From: Candidatus Rokuibacteriota bacterium
Lineage (GTDB): Bacteria > Methylomirabilota > Methylomirabilia > Rokubacteriales > CSP1-6
Reading direction: 5' to 3'
DNA length: 64,000 nt
Assembly (NCBI GenBank): GCA_030647435.1
Contig: JAUSJX010000012.1
Span: 196,063-260,062, forward strand
This document shows, one piece after another, positions 26,643 to 34,249 of this stretch. The position numbers and the translations under genes were made by a program. The notes under the pieces are model-generated. The model made no database searches. It was not told the origin of the DNA and worked only from the letters and a program-made list of their open reading frames with translations. Each line of letters starts with the position of its first letter. The first letter of the stretch is position 1.

Positions 26643-27712
26643 ACTGCCACGAGACGCGAGAGCGGCTGTCCGACTTGCTCGACCTGGCCCTGGCCGTGCC
26701 CGAGCGCGCCGAGGTTGGAGCCCACCTCGACGGCTGCCCGGACTGCCGCCGGGAGCTCGACCGGCTGCGGGCGACGGTCTCGCTCCTCTCGCGCGTCGAG
26801 CGTCCACGGGCGCCGGTGGGCTTCGTCGACCGCGTGATGGCCGCGGACCATCCCGTCCCCTGGTATCGCAGGCTCGGGCGCCGGCTCTTCCTGCCGCTGA
26901 ACATCAAGCTGCCTGTCCAGGCCGCGGCCATGCTCGTCATCGCCGTCCTCGGCGTCTATCTTCTTCAGCGCACTCCCGAGTGGAGGGACGCTGCGCGGCC
27001 CGAGCTCCAATCGCCCGCATCTCGGTCGGAACCTTCCGGCACAACGCCGGCCGCGCCGACTTCGCCGCCCGCCCCGAGCCAGAAGGATTTGAAGGCGGGC
27101 AAGGTCGATTCGGGGAATTTGTCCGAGCCCGCGCCCCAGGCCGCCCGCGAGACCGAAAATGCCGTGCGCGACGGGAGGCGGCTCGACTCTCCGCAGTCCT
27201 CCCCTCCCTCAACGCAGGAGTTCAAGCAGGACCCCAAGAAGGAAGCCGACGCCGACCGTCTCCAGAAGGCGGGCGCCCCCACCTCCCAGGCCGCGCCCGC
27301 TCCCCAGGTCGCGGCATCCAGCGCTCCCGCTCCCGCCGCGCCTCCCGCTGAATCGTGGGCGAAGAGTCGGGACGCGGCCGAGGGACAGTCCGGGGCGCTC
27401 GCCCCGGCGCCGCCGGCGATGTCGGCCAAGCGCCAGTCGGCCATGTCCGGCGTGCTTGGCCGTCTCAACGTCAAGAGCCGCCCGGCGGCCGTGCGGGGCC
27501 TGGCTGATCTCCTCGTTCGCCTCGGGGGCAGCGAGACCGGGCGCCGCCAGGAGCTGGGGGCGACGGTGGTCGAAGTCCTGGTCCCGGAAGCCCGCTACGC
27601 CGACTTCGTCCGCGGCCTCACGACACTCGGAGCCTGGACCCCTGAGGGCCAGCCGGCGGCCCTGCCCACCGACCCTCCGCAGATCCGCCTCAGCATCCGC
27701 ATCTCCGAGTAG
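26639..27712 (+). CDS. Zinc-binding membrane anti-sigma factor
   Basis: The 357-aa product starts with an anti-sigma ZAS/zf-HC2 domain (His29-x3-Cys33-x2-Cys36 in HLDGCPDC), which would bind the ECF sigma in the cytoplasm, then one TM helix (about 91-109). A long Pro/Ala/Ser-rich linker (about 115-260) leads to a folded C-terminal domain (about 265-357, SAMSGVLGRLNVKSR to IRLSIRISE) of unknown function in the periplasm. The layout suggests an envelope signal sensed outside and release of sigma. It is coupled to the sigma gene by ATGA. Confidence 0.88.
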   Translation: MNCHETRERLSDLLDLALAVPERAEVGAHLDGCPDCRRELDRLRATVSLLSRVERPRAPVGFVDRVMAADHPVPWYRRLGRRLFLPLNIKLPVQAAAMLVIAVLGVYLLQRTPEWRDAARPELQSPASRSEPSGTTPAAPTSPPAPSQKDLKAGKVDSGNLSEPAPQAARETENAVRDGRRLDSPQSSPPSTQEFKQDPKKEADADRLQKAGAPTSQAAPAPQVAASSAPAPAAPPAESWAKSRDAAEGQSGALAPAPPAMSAKRQSAMSGVLGRLNVKSRPAAVRGLADLLVRLGGSETGRRQELGATVVEVLVPEARYADFVRGLTTLGAWTPEGQPAALPTDPPQIRLSIRISE

Positions 27713-27714
27713 CC

Positions 27715-27743
27715 CGGGAACTTCTCCCCGCCCGTCCGGTCTA
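27715..27743 (+). promoter_or_regulatory. ECF-type promoter before the DUF4139 gene
   Basis: GGGAACTT (27715-27722), a 15-base spacer, and GTCTAA (27738-27743) repeat the motif found in front of the sigma factor gene, with identical spacing. The GTCTAA box is 55 bases before the ATG at 27799. It begins three bases after the anti-sigma stop codon, so it gives the secreted DUF4139 protein its own promoter within the regulon. Confidence 0.75.
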
Positions 27744-27798
27744 ACCCTCCAGAAGCGCCCAATACCGGGCACATATAATACATGCAGAGGATGGACCC

Positions 27799-29208
27799 AT
27801 GACCAAGCGGCTGATTGCTCTGACTCTTGTGGTGGCGCTCTGGAGCGCCCAGCTTGTGGCGGCGGCGCCGCAGGCCATCACGCGCGACGACCAGAAGGAC
27901 CTGATGGTCACCATCTACAACGGCAACCTCGGCCTCGTGAAGGACACCCGCGAGGTCCGTTTCGACGCCGGCATGCTCGAGGTCCAGTTCGCCGACGTCG
28001 CCGCGCAGATCGACCCGACATCGGTCCACCTCAAGTCGCTGACCGATCCGTCCGGGCTGAAGATCCTCGGGCAAAACTACGAGTACGACCTCCTGACCTC
28101 CGGCAAGCTCATGGAGAAGTACGTGGGCAAGAAGGTCCGCCTCTACCAGTCGAACGGCTCGTACCAGGAAGCGACGCTGCTGAGCACCAACGGGCCCGTC
28201 TACGAGATCAACGGGCAGATCCACATGAGCCACTACGGACAGGTCGTTCTGCCGGCGCTGCCCGAGAACCTGGTCTCGAAGCCGACGCTCGTCTGGCTCC
28301 TGCGCAACACCAAGGCGGCGGCCCAGCGCGTCGAGGCCTCCTATCTCACCGGGGGCATCAACTGGAAGGCCGACTACGTCATGGTCATCAACGCCGCCGA
28401 CAACAAGAGCGACCTGACCGGCTGGGTCACGATCGACAACAAGAGCGGCGCGACCTATTCGAACGCCGCGCTCAAGCTGGTCGCGGGCGACATCAACCGC
28501 GCGAAGGACCGGCGCCAGGAAGGGCGCATGATGGACATGGCGGCCAAGGCGGCATCGTCGGTGGCGGCCGAGCGCGACTTCAAGTCCGAAGGTTTCTTCG
28601 AGTACCACCTGTACACCCTCGACGGCCGGACGACCATCAAGGACAACCAGACCAAGCAGCTCTCGCTGATGTCCGCTTCCGACGTGCCGGTGGACAAGCA
28701 CTTCATCTACTACGGCGCCGCCGAGTACTACCGGACGCAATACGGCGTCCCCATGTCCAACCAGAAGGTCGGCGTCTACCTCGAGCTCAAGAACAGCAAG
28801 GAGAACCGGCTCGGCATGCCGATCCCCAAGGGTCGCGTGCGGGTCTACAAGGCCGATACCTCCGGCAGCCAGCAGCTGATCGGCGAGGACTGGGTCGACC
28901 ACACGCCCAAGGACGAGAGGATCAAGATCAAGATGGGCGACGCCTTCGACGTGATCGGCGAGCGCACCCAGAAGGACTGGAAGCGGATCGCCTCGAACCT
29001 CTACGAGGTCGAGTGGGAGATCTCGCTGCGGAACCACAAGAAAGAGGCCGTGACCGTCGAGGTCGTCGAGCCCATGCCCGGAGACTGGGAGGTGATCCGC
29101 GCGAGCCACCCGCACGAGAAGATCCAGGCCTTCACGGCGCGGTGGAAGATCCCCGTGCCGAAGGAAGGCGAGACCAAGCTCAGCTACCGCATCCGCGTGC
29201 GCTTCTGA
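27799..29208 (+). CDS. Secreted DUF4139-domain protein
   Basis: The 469-aa product has a signal peptide (about 1-22, cut near VAAAPQA) and the DUF4139 family core, with the diagnostic LTGGINWKADYVMVIN segment, VDKHFIYY, LELKNSKENRLGMPIPKGRVRVYK and a C-terminal EKIQAFTARWKIPVPKEGE block. Function of the family is not established. Its ECF-type promoter puts it under control of the adjacent sigma factor, hinting at an envelope-stress or surface role. The next gene starts within its stop codon. Confidence 0.88.
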   Translation: MTKRLIALTLVVALWSAQLVAAAPQAITRDDQKDLMVTIYNGNLGLVKDTREVRFDAGMLEVQFADVAAQIDPTSVHLKSLTDPSGLKILGQNYEYDLLTSGKLMEKYVGKKVRLYQSNGSYQEATLLSTNGPVYEINGQIHMSHYGQVVLPALPENLVSKPTLVWLLRNTKAAAQRVEASYLTGGINWKADYVMVINAADNKSDLTGWVTIDNKSGATYSNAALKLVAGDINRAKDRRQEGRMMDMAAKAASSVAAERDFKSEGFFEYHLYTLDGRTTIKDNQTKQLSLMSASDVPVDKHFIYYGAAEYYRTQYGVPMSNQKVGVYLELKNSKENRLGMPIPKGRVRVYKADTSGSQQLIGEDWVDHTPKDERIKIKMGDAFDVIGERTQKDWKRIASNLYEVEWEISLRNHKKEAVTVEVVEPMPGDWEVIRASHPHEKIQAFTARWKIPVPKEGETKLSYRIRVRF

Positions 29209-29708
29209 TGGGCGCCGGCCGTGGGGGGCTCGGGAGGATCGCGGCCCTCGCACTCCTGACGCTTGCCCACGCGGCGCCGGCTGCGGCGCTCAGCTGCGTT
29301 CACTTCCCCTTTCAACAGCCAGGCAAGCGCTTCGGCACCACGGAGCTCGTGGCCCACGTCGAGGTGCTCGACGTGCACGCCGACCGGATCATGGACGTCC
29401 GCGTCCTTCGCGTGCTCCACGGGCGCGAGGATCGGCCGGTCGTCAGCGTGGAGGTGGCCGGGGCCCTCGGCTGGAACATGCCGCAGCAGTGGGGCTTCGA
29501 GCCCTTCAGGCGGAGCACCCAGTGGGTCATCGTGATGCTCCCGGCTCAGAAGGGGAGCGCAGCCTGGCAGCCCCAGCTCTGCCGGGCCTTCCTCAAGGTC
29601 GAAGGCGGCAGCGCCGTGGGCTACGTCAGCGATCTCACCAGCCGTGACCGTGTGACGCTCGACGACCTCGCCGCGCGAGTCGCCTCAGCAGCCCTGTGGC
29701 AGCCTTAG
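29208..29708 (+). CDS. Small secreted protein of unknown function
   Basis: This 166-aa protein begins at an ATG overlapping the previous stop by one base (TGATG), so it is translationally coupled to the DUF4139 gene. A signal peptide covers about residues 1-27 (GGLGRIAALALLTLAHAAPAAA), followed by a compact domain with two cysteines (near residues 30 and 127), hydrophobic beta-like strands (VVSVEVAG, QWVIVMLP) and Trp residues. No family is recognised. Co-expression suggests it works with the DUF4139 protein. Confidence 0.7.
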   Translation: MGAGRGGLGRIAALALLTLAHAAPAAALSCVHFPFQQPGKRFGTTELVAHVEVLDVHADRIMDVRVLRVLHGREDRPVVSVEVAGALGWNMPQQWGFEPFRRSTQWVIVMLPAQKGSAAWQPQLCRAFLKVEGGSAVGYVSDLTSRDRVTLDDLAARVASAALWQP

Positions 29709-30068
29709 GGACGTGTCGTGTAGTTGGTAGCTTAGCCCGTGGCTCGGCGCCGCACAGGAGCGCTTCTCCGACAGGCTCTTAGGGCGGGAACGGGCCCCTG
29801 CCGCCTGGAGCACACGGTCGCCCTCGGCTCCGAGACGACGGGTACCTGCGCCTCACGACTCTCACCTGCATGGTCTCGACACTCTGAACGTGCGGTCGTA
29901 CCCCAATCCGCGTGAACAACTTGCTTGACTTCAGAAAGCCCCCTGTCACAGATGCTGACACAGGGGAAACTTGGGTATTGTTTTCCCCAGCAAATGCTTC
30001 ATAATCTCTCCACTGCCCATCAAAACCGTCAAGGAAGACGACAGGAGGGGGCCTGCCTGGGGGCAGCT
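29709..30068. other. Convergent intergenic region with overlapping inverted repeats
   Basis: No gene is seen in these 360 bases. Two hairpins share a GGGG arm: CCCCTGT (29940-29946) with ACAGGGG (29960-29966), and GGGGAAAC (29963-29970) with GTTTTCCCC (29980-29988); only one can form at a time. No T-tract follows on either strand. A 16-bp motif at 29740-29755 matches one at 23406-23421 with a single mismatch, and a short CTGCC/GGCAG hairpin lies just past the receiver gene's stop (about 30053-30066). Confidence 0.6.
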
Positions 30069-30437
30069 TCAGTAGGCAGACCGAAGCTTGGACAGGATTT
30101 CGGTCAGTTGTGCCAGGCCGGTCGGTTTTTCGAGAACTGCAACGGCGCCAAGTTCCTTGGCCTTCGCGGCGGCCCCAGAGGCCGCGTGGCCGCTAATGAC
30201 GACGACCGGGAGGAGCGGATGACGGCTGCGGATCTGAGCCAGCACGGTGAGGCCACTGAGACCCGGCATGACGAGGTCCATGAAGACGCCGTCCACCGGT
30301 GTGGCCGCGAGGACATCCAGAGCCTCGGAGCCGTCGAGGGCCACCAGGGCCTCGTACCCCGCCGCTCTGATGGCGTCGGCCAGGACCTCGGCCACCACAG
30401 GCTCGTCTTCCACCACCAGGATTCTCATGACCGCCAC
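30069..30437 (-). CDS. Stand-alone response-regulator receiver protein
   Basis: The 122-aa product is a bare receiver (REC) domain: acidic pocket VVEDEP (Glu10, Asp11), phospho-acceptor Asp54 in VFMDLVMPG, the Ser/Thr switch in VVVISGH and the Lys in LEKPTG. There is no output domain, so it probably acts as a phosphate shuttle or by protein binding, like CheY or Spo0F types. It is divergent from a sigma-54 activator across a 56-bp gap with an 8-bp perfect dyad. An alternative ATG lies 9 bases downstream (30428). Its kinase is not adjacent. Confidence 0.9.
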   Translation of the reverse strand: MAVMRILVVEDEPVVAEVLADAIRAAGYEALVALDGSEALDVLAATPVDGVFMDLVMPGLSGLTVLAQIRSRHPLLPVVVISGHAASGAAAKAKELGAVAVLEKPTGLAQLTEILSKLRSAY

Positions 30438-30450
30438 GGTATGACTATCC

Positions 30451-30470
30451 TGACCGGCCCTCGCCGGTCA
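30451..30470. promoter_or_regulatory. Perfect 8-bp inverted repeat between divergent regulators
   Basis: TGACCGGC and GCCGGTCA flank a 4-base loop in the short divergent gap between the receiver gene and the sigma-54 activator. Position fits an operator acting on either gene; no T-tract follows on either strand, so a terminator is less likely. Confidence 0.6.
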
Positions 30471-30493
30471 AGGAAGAAAGTCTCGCGGGCGTC

Positions 30494-31939
30494 ATGAAAG
30501 GCGCCTCCGTCCTCATCCTGGACGGCAATCCCGAGAGTCGGGAGACCCTGGAGCGGGCCATCGAGCATGCGGGCCATACGGCCTTGGTGGCCCGAACGGG
30601 GCCCGAGGCATTGGCGCTCCTATCCAATCTCCGCCCCCCGCTGGCCCTGGTGGACGTGGACGAGTTGGGCGATGAAGCGTTCAGCGTGCTCCGGGAGATA
30701 ACCCTGGGCACCTCGGACACGGTCGCCCTCGCCGTGTCCAGGGCGAGCAACACGGGGCTGGTGGTCCGCGCCATCCGGGCGGGTGCCGCGGACTTTCTCG
30801 TGAAGCCCCTTTCAGCCCAGGCGCTCGTGGGCGCGCTCAAACGGGCACTGATCCAGAACGGGGCGGCCCCGGTCGAGCCGACCCACCGGAACGTCGAGGC
30901 AGTCGAGCCGTCGGCCCCGGACCTCGAGCTCCTTTTTGGGAAAAGCCGGCACATGCGCGCGGTCGAGGACATCGTGAGGCGGGCCGCGGACACCAACACC
31001 ACGATCCTCCTCCAGGGCGAGAGCGGCACCGGCAAGGAGATGGTGGCCAACGCCATTCACCACATCTCCGACCGGCGCGACAAGCCCTTCCTCAAGATCA
31101 ACTGCGCGTCCCTGCCGGGCGAGCTCCTCGAATCGGAGCTGTTCGGCCACGAGAAGGGAGCCTTCACGGGCGCCCATCGGAGGAAACCGGGCAAGTTCGA
31201 GCTGGCCTCCCGGGGCACCTTCCTCCTCGACGAGATCGGGGAGATGGTGCTGGGTCTGCAGGCGAAATTGCTCCACGTGCTCCAGGACGGCGCCTTCTTC
31301 CGGTTGGGCGGCAGCGAGCTGATCAAGACCGACGCACGAGTCATCGCCGCGACCAACCGCGACCTCGCCTCGGTCATGGCCAAGGGGGCGTTCCGGGAGG
31401 ACCTCTACTACCGGCTCAACGTCGTGGCGATTTCGATCCCGCCGCTCCGGGAGCGGCGCGAGGAGATTCCGTTCCTCGTCGAGCACTTCGTGGAGAAGTC
31501 CTGCCAGCAGTACAACCGCGCCGCCCCGAACATTTCCCTCGAGACCATGCGTCTCCTCAAAGAATACAATTGGCCGGGCAACGTTCGGGAATTGGAGAAC
31601 ATGATTAAGCGGGCGGTGGTGCTGCAGAGCGAGGCTCTGATCCCCGAGGAGATCGCAGTCCGACGCCAGCAACCGTTGCCCTCGCGGCTGGTTCGGGGGC
31701 AGAGCGAGTCGGCCCCGCCGCTCGCGTCCTCTTCGGTGCCGGAGATGGGGCTCAAGGATGTGGCGAAGCAAGCCGCCCTCGCCGCTGAGAAAATCGTTAT
31801 CAAGGAGGTTCTCGAACAGGTGCGCTGGAATCGGGCGGAGGCCGCACGGCTACTCAAGATCAGCTATAAGGCGATGCTCTATAAGATCCGGGCGGCCGGC
31901 CTTGACGAGTCCAAGCACCAGAAGCCTGATGGGAAATAG
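30494..31939 (+). CDS. Sigma-54-dependent response regulator (NtrC/PrsR-like)
   Basis: The 481-aa product has an N-terminal receiver (phospho-acceptor Asp54 in ALVDVDE, Lys104 in FLVKPL; the usual acidic pair is reduced to a single Asp10), a sigma-54 AAA+ domain (Walker A GESGTGKE 175-182, intact GAFTGA loop 222-227, Walker B TFLLDEIGE) and a Fis-type C-terminal HTH (WNRAEAARLLKISYKAMLYKI). It activates sigma-54 promoters. In exosortase-linked polysaccharide loci the kinase PrsK pairs with such a regulator (PrsR); the PrsK gene lies near the far end of this locus, so this is the best partner candidate. Confidence 0.92.
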   Translation: MKGASVLILDGNPESRETLERAIEHAGHTALVARTGPEALALLSNLRPPLALVDVDELGDEAFSVLREITLGTSDTVALAVSRASNTGLVVRAIRAGAADFLVKPLSAQALVGALKRALIQNGAAPVEPTHRNVEAVEPSAPDLELLFGKSRHMRAVEDIVRRAADTNTTILLQGESGTGKEMVANAIHHISDRRDKPFLKINCASLPGELLESELFGHEKGAFTGAHRRKPGKFELASRGTFLLDEIGEMVLGLQAKLLHVLQDGAFFRLGGSELIKTDARVIAATNRDLASVMAKGAFREDLYYRLNVVAISIPPLRERREEIPFLVEHFVEKSCQQYNRAAPNISLETMRLLKEYNWPGNVRELENMIKRAVVLQSEALIPEEIAVRRQQPLPSRLVRGQSESAPPLASSSVPEMGLKDVAKQAALAAEKIVIKEVLEQVRWNRAEAARLLKISYKAMLYKIRAAGLDESKHQKPDGK

Positions 31940-31945
31940 TTTCCC
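31931..31945. repeat. GGGAAA/TTTCCC dyad at the activator stop codon
   Basis: GGGAAA, a 3-base centre (the TAG stop codon) and TTTCCC form a perfect dyad at the end of the sigma-54 activator gene. Related GGGAAA half-sites occur at 29963-29988 and 32067-32088 around the same regulators. It is not followed by a T-tract. Confidence 0.5.
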
Positions 31946-32043
31946 TGTTCCTGACCTGTTTTTCCCTAACTCCTCCTTCGGAGTTCTCTCTGGATATCTG
32001 AACAATCGGTCGAGATTTGCGGCTCGGCTCAGCTCTTCCTCCG

Positions 32044-32088
32044 GCTACTTCGCCACCTAAGTAGCTGGAAACAGGAGAACCTGTCTCC
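32044..32088 (+). promoter_or_regulatory. Paired inverted repeats, candidate activator-binding sites
   Basis: Dyad 1 is GCTACTT with AAGTAGC (32044-32050 and 32059-32065, perfect 7 bp). Dyad 2 is GGAAACAGG with CCTGTCTCC (32067-32075 and 32080-32088, one mismatch in 9). They sit side by side just upstream of the sigma-54 promoter. Confidence 0.5.
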
Positions 32089-32124
32089 CGCAGGCCTGAG
32101 ACCGCGACTCGGCCCCAGGGCGGA

Positions 32125-32140
32125 TGGCGCAAACTTTGCA
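32125..32140 (+). promoter_or_regulatory. Sigma-54 promoter for the GGDEF-like/activator operon
   Basis: TGGCGCAAACTTTGCA matches the TGGCAC-N5-TTGCA consensus with one change, and the invariant GG and GC are exactly 10 bases apart. Transcription would start near 32151, about 108 bases before the ATG at 32259. Two dyads lie upstream. Confidence 0.8.
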
Positions 32141-32258
32141 TTGTGGAATGGCTTTTACGGCCATCGGGCCCGGCGCACCAAGATGTCTCGCGCCTGAGGC
32201 GCATGTCGTGGGATTGTGATTTGACCCGGAGCCGTTCGGGGTCGAGGCTCAGGGTGCG

Positions 32259-32840
32259 ATGCAACCAGATGTTTCTACGGACCCCCTTAGGATGGGAGAG
32301 CTCTTCGTGACCGATTTTGTGGACGCCGCTACGGGCGTCTTTTCCGAGTACGCATTTCAGCACATGTTGACCCGTGAAACGGGACGGGCCGCGCGCTATC
32401 AGGACTTCTTCTCGCTCTGCCTCGTCAAGCCTGATGTTGATGAGGGTAGTGAGGAGAGCGAGGAGGAGATCGAAGCCGCGATCTTGAAGAAGATCCTCGA
32501 GTTCGTCCGCTCGACGGATATGGTGGGCCGTCTGGCACCCGGCATCGGCATCGTGTTGCTCTACACCTCGGGCGAGGACGCGATCGGCGTTGCCAACCGG
32601 ATCCGGACCGGCATCGAGCAGGTGACGTTCACGGACCGCCCGGCCGGGCGGTCGCACCGGCTGACCTTGAGCATCGGCGAGGTCTCCTTCCCCCACCACG
32701 GACACGACCGCCTGACCCTGCTCGTCATGGCGGCCCAGTGCCTCGGCCACGCCGCCGAGCGCGGAGGCAACCGGGTGGTGTATGCGTCGGAACTCGAGCC
32801 TCGCGGGGGATCCGCTGCCGCCGAGGGTGCGGGCTCATGA
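32259..32840 (+). CDS. Degenerate GGDEF-domain protein
   Basis: The 193-aa product follows the GGDEF fold closely (DAATGVFSEYAFQHML, RAARYQDFFSLCLVKPD, RSTDMVGRL, ANRIRTGIE, LTLSIGEVSFPHHG, AAERGGNRVVYAS), but the catalytic GGDEF loop is replaced by APGIG at residues 93-97, so cyclic-di-GMP synthesis is not expected. It may bind nucleotides or act as a protein partner. Its stop overlaps the start of a sigma-54 activator (ATGA), pointing to a joint regulatory role. Transcription is probably from the sigma-54 promoter upstream. Confidence 0.82.
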   Translation: MQPDVSTDPLRMGELFVTDFVDAATGVFSEYAFQHMLTRETGRAARYQDFFSLCLVKPDVDEGSEESEEEIEAAILKKILEFVRSTDMVGRLAPGIGIVLLYTSGEDAIGVANRIRTGIEQVTFTDRPAGRSHRLTLSIGEVSFPHHGHDRLTLLVMAAQCLGHAAERGGNRVVYASELEPRGGSAAAEGAGS

Positions 32841-34249
32841 GGCTCCTGGTTCTCGACGAGCCGCTGGAGGTGGTACCCCGGCTACAGGGCCTGCTCGCCG
32901 GGAGCGAATGGGAGACCCGCTTCGTCGGCTCCCTCGACGAGTTCCACCTTGCGCTCAAGAGCTGGGGTCAACCGGACATGGTCATCGTGAACCTCACGCT
33001 CCCGCTCACGGCATGGCAGCTGGCCCAGCACCTGAAGCGGTTGGGCGGCTCGCAGACGGGGCTGATCCTGGTCGACGAGCCGGCAGCGCCCGGGCTCGAG
33101 CATCTCAAGTCTCTGACGGGCATCGAGTGTCTGGCTCGGCCCGCCACCCCTGCGAGCCTGGATGGCGCATTAAGAGCTGCGCTCAAGCAGCGCTGCGCGC
33201 CGAGGCGGCCAGGCGGGTCGGCGGGCCCCAGGAGGGAGGCGGCCTACTGCGGGATCATCGGACACTCCAAGGAGCTCCGGCATGTGATCGCCAAGATCAA
33301 GAAGGTCGCCCCGGGCGACGCCAACGTCTGCATCATGGGGGAGAGCGGCACCGGCAAGGAGCTCGTCGCCCGCGCCGTCCACCAGAACGGCCCGCGCCGC
33401 AACCGTCCGCTGGTCACCCTGGACTGCACCGCGGTCCCCGAGGGGCTCATGGAAAGCCAGCTCTTCGGCCACGTGCGGGGCTCCTTCACCGGAGCGGTCG
33501 AGAACCGCGACGGAGTCTTCTCCCTGGCCCACACCGGCACGCTTTTCATCGACGAGATCAGCGAGCTGCCGCTCTCGCTTCAGGCTAAGCTCCTGCGCGT
33601 GATCCAGACGCGGGAGTTCGTCAAGGTGGGCGGGACCAAGCCCGTGCGCATCGACATCCGGCTGGTCACCGCAAGCAACAAGGACCTGCGCACCGCCGTC
33701 GAGGAGGGCACCTTCCGGGAGGATCTTTACTACCGGATCGCGGTAGTCATGCTCGAGGTCCCGCCGCTGCGGAACCGGCGGGAGGATATCCCCGCGCTGG
33801 CCGAGCACTTCCTGCAAAAGTTCAGCGCGGCGCACCGCAAGCCGATGCCCAAACTGACCGCACAGGCCGTCGAGCTGTTGACCTCCTACGACTGGCCCGG
33901 CAACGTGCGCCAACTGGAGAACTGCATCGAGCAGGCGGTGGTCCTGTGCGACGGCGACGCCGTGGACGTGGATGCGCTGCCGCTTGCGGAGACGACGCCC
34001 AAGCGGAGCGGCCCGCCGGGCGTGCGGGAGCCCGTGGGGTTCACGCTGCGCGAAGTGGAGCAGGAGTATATCCTGCGAACCCTCAAGGCCGTGGGAGGCA
34101 ACCGCACCCGTGCCACGCGCCTGCTCGGCATCAGCCTGCGCTGTCTTCAGTACCGGCTGAAGGCCTACGGCCAGGCCGGCACCGAGCCTCAGGCGCGCAT
34201 CTCCGAAGCGCCCGAAACCCAATACCCACTTAGGAGTGTGACGTCATGA
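32837..34249 (+). CDS. Sigma-54 activator with pseudo-receiver domain
   Basis: The 470-aa product has a receiver-like N-terminal domain in which the phospho-acceptor is Asn52 (VIVNLTLP) and the conserved Lys is Arg101 (LARPAT), so phosphorylation control is unlikely. The AAA+ part is complete: Walker A GESGTGKE (168-175), GSFTGA (215-220, Ser for the usual Ala), Walker B TLFIDEISE, and a Fis-type HTH (GNRTRATRLLGISLRCLQYRL). The ATG at 32837 overlaps the GGDEF-like stop; the gene's own stop overlaps the Wza-like gene start. Control may come through the GGDEF-like partner. Confidence 0.9.
   Translation: MRLLVLDEPLEVVPRLQGLLAGSEWETRFVGSLDEFHLALKSWGQPDMVIVNLTLPLTAWQLAQHLKRLGGSQTGLILVDEPAAPGLEHLKSLTGIECLARPATPASLDGALRAALKQRCAPRRPGGSAGPRREAAYCGIIGHSKELRHVIAKIKKVAPGDANVCIMGESGTGKELVARAVHQNGPRRNRPLVTLDCTAVPEGLMESQLFGHVRGSFTGAVENRDGVFSLAHTGTLFIDEISELPLSLQAKLLRVIQTREFVKVGGTKPVRIDIRLVTASNKDLRTAVEEGTFREDLYYRIAVVMLEVPPLRNRREDIPALAEHFLQKFSAAHRKPMPKLTAQAVELLTSYDWPGNVRQLENCIEQAVVLCDGDAVDVDALPLAETTPKRSGPPGVREPVGFTLREVEQEYILRTLKAVGGNRTRATRLLGISLRCLQYRLKAYGQAGTEPQARISEAPETQYPLRSVTS

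Larger units (their letters stand above)
31940..32258. other. Intergenic regulatory region upstream of the GGDEF-like gene
   Basis: No gene is seen in these 319 bases. It holds an AACTCC/GGAGTT hairpin near 31968-31986, two dyads at 32044-32065 and 32067-32088, and a sigma-54 promoter at 32125-32140. The arrangement (dyads 40-80 bases upstream of the -24 element) suggests enhancer-like sites for a sigma-54 activator. Confidence 0.65.

Noticed and set aside
29925-30497. 190-residue plus-strand frame across the receiver gene
   Set aside because: It lies antisense to a clear receiver domain and has no recognisable features.
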